A DNA stretch of 64,000 bases. It comes from CAIWHR01 sp963741355. GTDB lineage: Bacteria > Pseudomonadota > Gammaproteobacteria > Burkholderiales > Casimicrobiaceae. The position numbers and the translations under genes are program-made. Every line of letters starts with the position of its first letter. Positions within the stretch are counted from its first letter, which is position 1. Shown here piece after piece: positions 18,528 through 26,521 of this stretch. Location: contig CAVUIG010000003.1 in NCBI GenBank assembly GCA_963741355.1, forward strand, positions 124,001-188,000. Reading direction: 5' to 3'. The notes below the pieces were generated by a model. That model ran no database searches. It worked only from the letters and a program-made list of their open reading frames with translations, and was not told the DNA's origin.

Positions 18528-21126
18528 ATGAGCGTGCCAAGCGACGGCAGTGCTGTTCGTGACGCAGTTCCGGAATTTGTGCACCGCACGCCGGGACGAA
18601 GCGGCGGCCCCTTCGGATTCGTGCGCATTGGCGGTGCGATGCGGCGCCTCGTCGGGATCATCCTGTCGTTCCTGGCACTTGCCGCGGGTCAGCCGGCGTT
18701 GGCCGCGGTGCTGCCGCCGACGCTCACCAAGGCGTTCGGCGCGGCGAGCATCCTGATCGGCCAGTCGACGTCGCTGACGTTCACGGTCACCAACCCGAAC
18801 GCGGGCACGACGCTGACCAACATCAACTTTTCCGACGGCATGCCCAGCGGGCTGATGGTGGCGACGCCGAACGGGCTCAGCAACACCTGCGGCGGGAGCA
18901 TCGGCGCGACGTCGGGGAACACCATCATTTCGATGAACGCCGTGACGCTGGCGCCGGGGGCATCGTGCACGTGGAGCATCAACGTGACGGCGACCTCGGC
19001 GGGTGCGAAGAACAACACGACCAATGCGATATCGGCCACCGAGAGCGGCGTCGGCGGTACGGCGTCGGCGTCGATCAACGTGCCGACACCCCTGCCGCCG
19101 ACGATCGGCAAGGCGTTCGGCGCGGCGAGCATCCTGATCGGCCAGTCGACCTCGCTGACGTTCAGCATCGCCAATCCGAATCCGACGTTCACGACGCTGA
19201 CCAACATCAACTTTTCCGACGGCATGCCGAGCGGTCTGATGGTGGCGACGCCGAACGGGCTCAGCAACACCTGCGGCGGGAGCATCGGCGCGACGTCGGG
19301 GAACACCATCATTTCGATGAACGCCGTGACGCTGGCGCCGGGGGCATCGTGCACGTGGAGCATCAACGTGACGGCGACCTCGGCGGGTGCGAAGAACAAC
19401 ACGACCAATGCGATTCGGCGCGAGCGAGAGCGGCGTCGGCGGCACGGCGTCGGCGTCGATCAACGTGCCGACGCCCTCGCCGCCGACGATCGGCAAGGCG
19501 TTCGGCGCGGCGAGCATCCTGGTCGGCCAGTCGACGTCGCTGACGTTCAGCATCGCCAACCCGAATCCGACGTTCACGACGCTGACCGGCATCAACTTCG
19601 CCGACGGTATGCCGAGCGGGCTGGTGGTGGCGACGCCGAACGGGCTCAGCAACAGCTGCGGCGGGAGCATCGGCGCGACGTCGGGGAACACCATCATTTC
19701 GATGAACGCCGTGACGCTGGCGCCGGGGGCATCGTGCACGTGGAGCATCAACGTGACGGCGACCTCGGCGGGTGCGAAGAACAACACGACCAATGCGATC
19801 GGCGCGAGCGAGAGCGGCGTCGGCGGCACGGCGTCGGCGTCGATCAACGTGCCGACGCCCTCGCCGCCGACGATCGGCAAGGCGTTCGGCGCGGCGAGCA
19901 TCCTGGTCGGCCAGTCGACGTCGCTGACGTTCAGCATCGCCAACCCGAATCCGACGTTCACGACGCTGACCGACATCAACTTCGCCGACGGTATGCCGAG
20001 CGGGCTGGTGGTGGCGACGCCGAACGGGCTCAGCAACAGCTGCGGCGGGAGCATCGGCGCGACGCCGGGGAACACCATCATTTCGATGAACGCCGTGACG
20101 CTGGCGCCGGGGGCATCGTGCACGTGGAGCATCAACGTGACGGCGACCTCGGCGGGTGCGAAGAACAACACGACCAATGCGATCGGCGCGAGCGAGAGCG
20201 GCGTCGGCGGCACGGCGTCGGCGTCGATCAACGTGCCGACGCCCTCGCCGCCGACGATCGGCAAGGCGTTCGGCGCGGCGAGCATTCCCGTCGGCCAGTC
20301 GACGTCGCTGACGTTCAGCATCGCCAACCCGAATCCGACGTTCACGACGCTGACCGACATCAACTTTGCCGACGGTATGCCGAGCGGGTCTGATGGTGGC
20401 GACGCCGAACGGGCTCAGCAACACCTGCGGCGGGAGCATCGGCGCGACGTCGGGGAACACCATCATTTCGATGAACAGCCGTGACGCTGGCGCCGGGGGC
20501 ATCGTGCACGTGGAGCATCAACGTGACGGCGACCTCGGCGGGTGCGAAGAACAACACGACCAATGCGATCGGCGCGAGCCGAGAGCGGCGTCGGCGGCAC
20601 GGCGTCGGCGTCGATCGATGTGCTCGGCACACCTGTACTCGCGGGTGCGGCATCGCGCAGGACGCACGGCGCAGCCGGCCCGTTCGACCTGGCGCTGTCG
20701 CTGGTGCCGACCAACCCGTCCACCGAGCCGCGCATGGGGCCGGTGCAGACGATCGTGATGACTTTCGACAAGCCGATCGCGAGCGCGGACAACCCGACGG
20801 TCACCGAGGGCGCGGCGACGTTCAATTCCATGTCGATTTCCGGCAACGACGTGATCCTGACCTTCGCCGGCGTGACCGACATCCAGTACGTGACGATCAC
20901 GCTCGGCAACGTCGCCTCGACCGACGGCGGCACCGGCGGGTCGGGCTCGGTGCGGGTCGGATTCCTGGTCGGTGACGTGAATCAGAACCGGGTGGTGACG
21001 GTGGCGGATCTTGGACTCGTCAACCTACAGCTCGCCCAGCTCGTCACCGCGGCGAATTTCCTGAAGGACGTGAATGTGAGCGGGGCGATCAGCGTCGCCG
21101 ACAAGGGCGTCACCAACGCGAACTGA
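18528..21126 (+). CDS. Secreted protein with five DUF11/DUF7933-like modules and a dockerin-like C-terminus (frameshifted)
   Basis: An exported protein of about 865 residues. The ATG at 18528 has AAGGGAGA at ideal spacing; an internal Met at 18639 starts a clean signal sequence (MRRLVGIILSFLALAAGQPALA), so the long start gives an extended n-region. Five beta-rich modules of 127-128 residues follow. Each begins PPTxxKAFGAASI and contains GLSNxCGGSIGA, then APGASCTWSINVTATSAGAKN. The tail (TIVMTFDKPI onward) ends with two dockerin-type calcium loops, VGDVNQNRVVTVADLGLVN and KDVNVSGAISVADKG. Single-base insertions near 19413, 20390, 20475 and 20580 break the frame. Surface or extracellular adhesion is plausible but not shown. 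Confidence 0.78.
18714..20634 (+). repeat. Five tandem 384-base coding repeats
   Basis: Units start at about 18714, 19095, 19480, 19864 and 20248 (spacing 381, 385, 384, 384). Units 3-5 are nearly identical at the DNA level; units 1 and 2 are somewhat more diverged (TNPNAGTTLTN versus ANPNPTFTTLT). Each unit encodes one 127-128-residue module. The extra base in the 385 interval is the first frameshift. Confidence 0.9.
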
Positions 21127-21152
21127 CGCGGGCTCGGCGCCGCCGAAATCCG

Positions 21153-22196
21153 CTAGCCCGCGACCCTGGTCGCCTCGATTTCGGCGGCGAGCGTGAAGCT
21201 GTCGGAGAAGAACTCTTCGGGCGGCAGCGCGCGCGTCGTGACGAACGTCCTGCGCGCGGCGTCGATCATCGCCGGTCCGCCGCACGCGTAGACCTGATAG
21301 CCGGACAGATCGGCGAAATCGTCGAGCACCGCCTGGTGGACGAAACCCGTGCGCCCGGGCCACGCGTCGTCCGGCGCCGGGTCCGACAGGACGGGAATGA
21401 ACGTGAAATTGGCGCTCTGCTGCCACTGGCCCGGAAGCTCCGGCAGGTAGAGATCCTGTTTCGCGCGCACGCCCCAGTAGAGCACCATCGGCCGGTCGCG
21501 ATCGATGTGGTGGTGCAGCGCATGCTCGATCACGCCCTTGATCGGCGCGAAGCCGGTTCCTCCGGCGACGAGGATGATCGGCTTGTCCGAGTCCTCGCGC
21601 AGGTAGAACGCGCCGAGCGGCCCTTCGAAGCGCAGGATCTCGCGTCCCTTGTAGTCGTTGAACAGCTTTTCGGTGAAGACACCGCCGGCGATGTGGCGGA
21701 TGTGCAGCTCGAGCAGCGCGTCGTCGTGCGGCGCCGTCGCCAGCGAGAAGCTGCGCCGGTGGCCGTCCTTCAGCAGCAGGTCGATGTACTGGCCCGCGAG
21801 AAACTGCAGGCGCTCGTTGGCCGGCAGCCTGATCTTGACGATCGCGACGTCGGGGCAGGGCTTCTCGATCGTCTCGATCCGGCACGGGAGCTTGCGAATG
21901 CGGATGTCGCCGGCGCGCCGCACTTCGCGCACCTCGATCACGAGATCGGTCTTCGGTTTCGCGCAGCAGAAGAGCGCCAGTCCCGCCGACTTGTCGGCGT
22001 CGGTCAACGTCGAGGGCTGGTAGGCGCCGTAATCGACTTCACCCTCCAGGATCCTGCCCTTGCACGTGCCGCACGCGCCGTTGCGGCATCCGTACGGCAG
22101 CATCAGGTCGGCGGACATCGCGGCCGCCAGCACCGTGTCTTCATCGGGGCAGGCGAACGAATGATCGCTGGGCTTTATGGTAATCTGGAATGGCAT
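21153..22196 (-). CDS. 2Fe-2S ferredoxin / FAD-NAD(P) reductase (CDP-6-deoxy-3,4-glucoseen reductase-like)
   Basis: A 347-residue electron-transfer flavoprotein. An N-terminal plant-type 2Fe-2S domain has ligands Cys37, 42, 45 and 77 (GCRNGACGTCKG, FCCAKP). An FAD domain has RRSFSLA, and a C-terminal NAD(P) domain has GGTGFAPIKG and YACGGPAMID. It would pass electrons from NAD(P)H through FAD and the cluster to an unidentified oxygenase or dehydratase. The family name comes from AscD of ascarylose synthesis. No dideoxysugar genes are present, and in betaproteobacteria this gene is often found beside ubiA and an epimerase, as here. It is divergent from the gene at 22251. Confidence 0.8.
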   Translation of the reverse strand: MPFQITIKPSDHSFACPDEDTVLAAAMSADLMLPYGCRNGACGTCKGRILEGEVDYGAYQPSTLTDADKSAGLALFCCAKPKTDLVIEVREVRRAGDIRIRKLPCRIETIEKPCPDVAIVKIRLPANERLQFLAGQYIDLLLKDGHRRSFSLATAPHDDALLELHIRHIAGGVFTEKLFNDYKGREILRFEGPLGAFYLREDSDKPIILVAGGTGFAPIKGVIEHALHHHIDRDRPMVLYWGVRAKQDLYLPELPGQWQQSANFTFIPVLSDPAPDDAWPGRTGFVHQAVLDDFADLSGYQVYACGGPAMIDAARRTFVTTRALPPEEFFSDSFTLAAEIEATRVAG

Positions 22197-22250
22197 GAGT
22201 GTTGCGTTCGATGCGTTTCGTGTAATGAGTGGACAGGAAGGGCGCAGGCT

Positions 22251-23153
22251 GTGATCCGGCTATTGTTGATCGGCTGCGGCGACGTCGCGCTTCGTGCCGC
22301 CGACCTGCTCCGCCCGAAGGTTCGCCTCTACGGTCTCACGCGCCGCCCCGAAGACGTTCCCCGGCTGCGCGCGCACGGCATCGTTCCCATTGTCGGCGAT
22401 CTCGACCATCGCGCGACGCTGCGGCGGCTGCGCGCGGCGCCCTATGCCGTGCTGCATTTCGCGCCGCCGCCGTCCGAGGGACGCGATGATCCGCGCACGC
22501 AAAGGCTGATCGCGGCACTGGCGCGGGCGCGAAGGATACCACAGCGATTCGTCTACGTTTCGACGTCCGGCGTCTACGGCGATTGCGCCGGCGCGCGCGT
22601 CGACGAGTCGCGCCCGCGCCGGGCGCAGACACCGCGCGCGCGCCGACGCGTCGCCGCCGAGGATCGCCTGCGCCGGTGGGCGCGGCGCTACGGCGTCGCG
22701 CTCGCGATCCTGCGGGTGCCGGGAATCTACGCCGAGTCGCGCCTTCCGCTGGAACGCATCCGGCACGCGACACCGGTGCTCGTTCCCGATGCCGACGTCT
22801 ACACGAACCACATCCATGCCGGCGACCTGGCGCGCGCCGCGATCGCGGCGGCATTCCGCGCGAAGCCCAACCGGGCCTACAACATCTCGGATGACTCCGA
22901 AATGAAGATGGGCAGCTGGATGGACGCCGTCGCCGACGCGTTCCAGCTGCCGCGGCCGCCGCGCGTGTCGTGGGAGGAAGCCGAGCGGAGGATCGCGCCG
23001 CTGCTGCTTTCGTTCATGAGCGAATCGCGGCGCCTTCGCAACGACCGGATGAAGCGCGAGCTGCGCGTGCGCCTCCGCTATCCGACGCCGCAGCAGATGC
23101 TCGACGAAGTCGCGCCGCGTGACTTGAAGAAGCAATTGCCGCTGGGTCTCTGA
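22251..23153 (+). CDS. NAD(P)-dependent SDR/epimerase-like protein
   Basis: A 300-residue extended-SDR-like protein starting at GTG 22251 (IRLLLIGCGDVALRAADLL). The glycine-rich loop is GCGDVALR. YVSTSGVYGDCAGA marks the usual active-site strand, but the canonical Tyr-x3-Lys is not evident in the following segment. A substrate-binding part (LRVPGIYAESRLPLERI, YNISDDSEMKMGSW) follows. It is usually found next to ubiA in relatives; the reaction is unknown. It ends 4 bases before ubiA, suggesting cotranscription. A stem of shared upstream space with the divergent flavoprotein suggests co-regulation. Confidence 0.65.
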   Translation: MIRLLLIGCGDVALRAADLLRPKVRLYGLTRRPEDVPRLRAHGIVPIVGDLDHRATLRRLRAAPYAVLHFAPPPSEGRDDPRTQRLIAALARARRIPQRFVYVSTSGVYGDCAGARVDESRPRRAQTPRARRRVAAEDRLRRWARRYGVALAILRVPGIYAESRLPLERIRHATPVLVPDADVYTNHIHAGDLARAAIAAAFRAKPNRAYNISDDSEMKMGSWMDAVADAFQLPRPPRVSWEEAERRIAPLLLSFMSESRRLRNDRMKRELRVRLRYPTPQQMLDEVAPRDLKKQLPLGL

Positions 23154-23157
23154 TCCG

Positions 23158-24093
23158 ATGCCCGACCCGACGCCCGACGCTCCAGGATCGGCGCCATCGC
23201 GCTGGCCGGCGATCGCCGCGCGGCTCGACGCGTACGAGCGGCTCGTCCGGCTCGACAAGCCGATCGGGATCCTGCTGCTGCTCTGGCCGACGCTGACCGC
23301 GCTGTGGACCGCCGGCTTCGGGCAACCGCCGCTTCATCTCGTGCTGATCTTCACGATGGGAACGATCCTGATGCGCTCGGCCGGCTGCGCAGTGAACGAC
23401 TGGGCGGACCGGAAATTCGACGCGCACGTGCAGCGGACCGCGCAGCGCCCGCTCGCGACCGGCGAGATCGCGCCGTGGGAGGCGCTGCTGCTCGGCAACG
23501 TGCTCGCCTTCCTCGCGTTTCTGTTCGTGCTGGCGACCAACACCACGACGGTGCTGCTGTCGGTGCCGGCCGTCGCGATCGCGTTCATCTACCCGTTCTT
23601 CAAGCGCTTCTTCACGCTGCCGCAGGCGTTTCTCGGCATCGCCTTCTCGTTCGGCATTCCGATGGCGTACGCCGCGACGTACAACGCGGTGCCGCTGATC
23701 GCCTGGTGGCTGCTGCTGCTCAATCTCTTCTGGGTCATCGCCTACGACACCGAGTACGCGATGGTCGACCGCGACGACGACCGCAGACTGGGGCTGAAGA
23801 CGTCGGCGATCGCGTTCGGCCGTTTCGACGTGATCGCGATCATGCTCTGCTACGTCATCTACCTCGCGGGCATGGCCTACATGGGCGTCGTGCGCGAGGC
23901 CGGGCCCTTCTACTACGCGGGGCTGGCGGTCGCCGCAGGCTGTGCCGCGTGGCATGGGTGGCTCATTCGCAACCGGGATCGCGACGGCTGCTTTCGCGCG
24001 TTCCTGCACAACCACTGGCTCGGCCTCGCCGTATTCGCCGGGACCGCGATCGATTTCGCGGTTCGCGTGGGCGCGTGGCCGCGAACGTTCTGA
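23158..24093 (+). CDS. ubiA: 4-hydroxybenzoate polyprenyltransferase
   Basis: An inner-membrane enzyme attaching the polyprenyl tail to 4-hydroxybenzoate in ubiquinone synthesis. The intact 311-residue ORF has the two Asp-rich Mg2+-diphosphate sites, NDWADRKFD near residue 80 and DTEYAMVDRDDD near 197, and about eight to nine membrane helices. The N-terminal 18 residues are a Pro-rich extension. The downstream step enzyme UbiD is encoded 10 kb away at 33480. The stop codon overlaps the next start (TGATG). Confidence 0.95.
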   Translation: MPDPTPDAPGSAPSRWPAIAARLDAYERLVRLDKPIGILLLLWPTLTALWTAGFGQPPLHLVLIFTMGTILMRSAGCAVNDWADRKFDAHVQRTAQRPLATGEIAPWEALLLGNVLAFLAFLFVLATNTTTVLLSVPAVAIAFIYPFFKRFFTLPQAFLGIAFSFGIPMAYAATYNAVPLIAWWLLLLNLFWVIAYDTEYAMVDRDDDRRLGLKTSAIAFGRFDVIAIMLCYVIYLAGMAYMGVVREAGPFYYAGLAVAAGCAAWHGWLIRNRDRDGCFRAFLHNHWLGLAVFAGTAIDFAVRVGAWPRTF

Positions 24094-24641
24094 TGGATCA
24101 GGGCCTCGCGCGACGCGGCATGACCACCCGCGCCGAAGGCCGCGGCGCGCGAGCGCAAGCAAGGGCTCGCGCCCGTGCTGGGACGCGAATGCGCGTGCTG
24201 ATCCTCGGCAGCTTTCCCGGCGAGGCATCGCTCGCCGCGGCCGAGTACTACGCGCATCCGCGCAACCACTTCTGGCCGCTGGTCGGCGCGGTGATCGGCG
24301 AGCCGCTGCCGGCGATGCCTTATCGCCAGCGCCTCGCGGCGCTGCGCCGGCACGGCATCGGGCTCTGGGACGTGATCGTCGCGTGCGAGCGCAGCGGAAG
24401 CCTCGACGGCGCCATCCGCAATGCCGAGCACGGCGAGGTCGTGCGCGTGCAGCGCGCGGCGCCACGGCTCGAGCTCGTCTGCTTCAACGGCAAGACCGCC
24501 GCGCGGCGTGAACCCGCATGGCGGGAGGCGGGCTATGCGACGCGAATCCTGCCGTCGTCCTCCCCGGCGTACACGCGCCCGTTCGCGGAGAAACTCGCGC
24601 AGTGGAAGGCGATCGGTGATTTCCTGAGATCCGGGCGCTAG
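24093..24641 (+). CDS. DNA-deoxyinosine (hypoxanthine-DNA) glycosylase, uracil-DNA glycosylase superfamily
   Basis: A repair enzyme of the UDG superfamily that removes hypoxanthine (deaminated adenine) from DNA. The conserved first motif GSFPGEASL is followed by YYAHPRNHFWPL, and the last motif is LPSSSPAYTRPF. The TGATG overlap with ubiA favours the ATG at 24093, but the first about 30 residues in this frame are Arg/Ala repeats. In the other frame KQGLAPVLGRE looks more like the family N-terminus, so a one-base error near 24187 is possible. Core assignment is firm, start uncertain. Confidence 0.78.
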   Translation: MDQGLARRGMTTRAEGRGARAQARARARAGTRMRVLILGSFPGEASLAAAEYYAHPRNHFWPLVGAVIGEPLPAMPYRQRLAALRRHGIGLWDVIVACERSGSLDGAIRNAEHGEVVRVQRAAPRLELVCFNGKTAARREPAWREAGYATRILPSSSPAYTRPFAEKLAQWKAIGDFLRSGR

Positions 24642-24747
24642 CGGAGCGCGTCGCGACCGCCGCCGCCGACTCATTCTGCGATACCGCGCTCGCGGGCGCG
24701 GCGCACTTGCGATAGGATGCGCCGGTCAGCCCGTCCGGAGACGCTCC

Positions 24748-25282
24748 ATGACCGCATATCCCGCCGCCGCCGCGCGAGCACTCGTGGTTGTGGCATGTGC
24801 TTGCGCCATAACATCCGCGATCGCGCAGGCGCTGCCCGCGGACATCACTGTGACGAAGGTCGTCAACGCGCCGGTCGCGGACGTGTGGAACGCATGGACC
24901 ACCAGCGCCGGCATCGAGAGCTTCTTCGCGCCGAAGGCAGCCAAGGTCGAGCCGTGGCCTGGCGGTTCGTTCGAGCTGTGGTTCGGCGTCGATCTTCCGG
25001 AAGGCTCGCGCGGCAGCGAGGGCTGCAAGGTGCACAGCGTGAAGCCGATGGAGCAGTTCGTCTTCGAATGGAACGCGCCGCCGACCATCCCCAAGATCCG
25101 CCCGCTGCGCACGCTCGTCTACCTCGACTTCAAGCCGATCGACGCGACGCACACCGAAGTCACGCTGCGCAATTTCGGCTACGGTTACGGCGAGGACTGG
25201 GACAAGGCGAAGGCGTATTTCCAGCGCGCGTGGCCGGCCGTGATGGACGGCCTCGAAAAGCGCTTCGCGCCGAAGAGGCTAG
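24748..25282 (+). CDS. SRPBCC/AHSA1-family protein with signal peptide
   Basis: About 178 residues: a signal-like N-terminus (ARALVVVACACAITSAIAQA) then an AHSA1/START-like domain (ITVTKVVNAPVADVWNAWTT, GGSFELWFGVDLPEGS, FEWNAPPTIP, TEVTLRNFGYG). Proteins of this fold bind hydrophobic ligands; no ligand is known here. The ORF reads on without a stop into the SDR gene. A TAG sits one base out of frame at 25280-25282, exactly where the domain ends and 5 bases before the SDR start. I therefore think a single-base error joins two genes. A GATAGGATG box at 24711-24719 could be its -10. Confidence 0.6.
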
Positions 25283-25287
25283 CCGCG

Positions 25288-26074
25288 ATGGACCTCGGGC
25301 TTGCCGACCGCGTCGTCGTCGTCACCGGCGCCAGCAAGGGCATCGGCCTTGCGTGCGCGCAGGCGTTCGCCCGCGAAGGCGCGCGCGTCGCGATCGTGTC
25401 GCGCAGCGCCGACAATCTCGACGCGGCGGCGGCGCAATTCCCGTCGGTGCGTCACGCGCCGTTCGCGATCGTCGCCGATCTGGTCCGCGCCGACGAGGCC
25501 GTCGGCATGATCGCCACGGCGGAAGCGGAGCTCGGGCCGATCGACGTGCTCGTCAACTCCGCCGGTGCCGCGCGCCGCTACGCGCCGGCGGACCTCGATG
25601 CCGAGGCATGGCACGCGGCGATGGACGCCAAGTATTTCAGCTACATCCATCCGATGGACGCGGTGCTGAAGCGGATGGTCGCGCGCGGGCGCGGCACGAT
25701 CGTCAACATCATCGGCATGGGCGGCAAGGTCGCGAATCCGGTGCATCTGCCGGGCGGCGCCGCCAACGCCGCGCTGATGCTGGCGACGACCGGACTCGCG
25801 GCGGCGTTCGCGGCGAAAGGGATTCGCATCAACGGCATCAATCCCGGCGGCACGCTGACCGGACGCGTGCAGCAGGGGCTCGCCGCCGAAGCGAAGATGA
25901 CCGGCTTGAGCGAAGCCGAAGTGCTCGCGCGCAACCAGGCGAAGATCCCGCTGGGACGGCTCGGCACGCCCGAGGAAGTCGCGCAAGTCGCGCTCTTCCT
26001 CGCGTCGGACGCCGCGAGCTACGTGACGGGCGCGATCATCCCGATGGACGGCGGCGCGAATCCCGGTCGTCTGA
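25288..26074 (+). CDS. Short-chain dehydrogenase/reductase
   Basis: A classical SDR of about 261 residues. MDLGLADRVVVVTGASKGIG carries the NAD(P) glycine motif, LVNSAGAARRY the NAG-type motif, and RLGTPEEVAQVALFLASDAASYVTG the C-terminal signature. The usual Tyr-x3-Lys is replaced by a segment reading VHLPGGAANAALM, so the canonical active-site Tyr is not visible and the activity may be atypical. In the written frame the protein runs on to 26139 with an unlikely tail. Removing one C near 26063 gives the natural end NPVV and stop at 26072-26074. The substrate is unknown. Confidence 0.65.
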
Positions 26075-26480
26075 GCATCGACCACGTGCCGTTGGCGCCG
26101 CAGGCTCCGCCGACGCAGACTTGTCCGCGCATCGTCTGATCGATCGTGGGCGGCGCCAGCGACGTGAACATGAAGGTCAGCGCGCCCCAGGCGTAGTTAA
26201 CGACCTTATTCGGATCGAAATTCGGGATCCGACGACCTCCCGCGCCGCGACTAATTTGCAGCCCCGCACACGCCCCCACGCATTGCTGGCCCTTCATCAC
26301 CTGGTCGATCGTCGGCGGCGCCAGCGACTTCACCGAATTCGAGTTGGCCGACCTCGACGGCAGGTGGCTGCCGGTGGTGTAGATCGGCTCGTCCGCCGGC
26401 AGGTCGCCCTGCAGGTTCATCGACGAGCAGCCGCACAGCGCGGCGCAGGCTGCCGCAACGATGACGCCGTTTCGAAGCAT
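26019..26480 (-). CDS. Small lipoprotein with an internal duplicated segment
   Basis: Starts at 26480 with AAGGGAGG before the ATG. The N-terminus MLRNGVIVAAACAALCGCSS is a lipoprotein signal with a plausible lipobox at ALCGC or LCGCS. SLAPPTIDQVMKGQQCVGAC is repeated later as SLAPPTIDQTMRGQVCVGGAC. Between the repeats sits GGRRIPNFDPNKVVNYAWG, a divergent copy of the tail domain of the kelch protein encoded just upstream. The last 40 residues overlap the SDR gene antisense and may not be real. It lies 41 bases after the kelch gene on the same strand, so the two probably form an operon. Function unknown. Confidence 0.6.
   Translation of the reverse strand: MLRNGVIVAAACAALCGCSSMNLQGDLPADEPIYTTGSHLPSRSANSNSVKSLAPPTIDQVMKGQQCVGACAGLQISRGAGGRRIPNFDPNKVVNYAWGALTFMFTSLAPPTIDQTMRGQVCVGGACGANGTWSMLRRPGFAPPSIGMIAPVT
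26164..26236. repeat. Diverged copy of a segment of the kelch gene inside the lipoprotein gene
   Basis: The stretch from GTGAACATGAAGGTCAGCG to GGATCGAAATTCGGGATC matches 26630-26702 (GTGAACGTGAAGGTCAGCG to GGATCGAAATTCGGAATG) with about one mismatch in six to seven bases. It is in the same orientation and same reading frame sense. It is flanked on both sides by copies of the lipoprotein's own SLAPPTIDQ segment. Confidence 0.7.
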
Positions 26481-26521
26481 GTTTGCCTCCCTTTGGTCGT
26501 TGGTGAAAGTGACGCGTGGAC

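Noticed and set aside
18456..20502. Very long antisense ORFs (over 600 codons) across the repeat-module gene
   Set aside because: They are a by-product of the tandem repeats and of a biased codon pattern. The sense strand has the signal peptide, ribosome-binding site, modules and dockerin-like end.
18714..20634. Regular repeats as a CRISPR array
   Set aside because: Units are 384 bases, coding, and contiguous without spacers.
21153..22196. Dideoxysugar (ascarylose) biosynthesis suggested by the reductase name
   Set aside because: No other sugar-nucleotide genes are present. The same flavoprotein is a regular neighbour of ubiA in betaproteobacteria.
24748..26139. A genuine AHSA1-SDR bifunctional protein
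   Set aside because: Signal peptide on a cytoplasmic oxidoreductase, plus out-of-frame stops at both natural domain ends, favour two genes and sequencing error.
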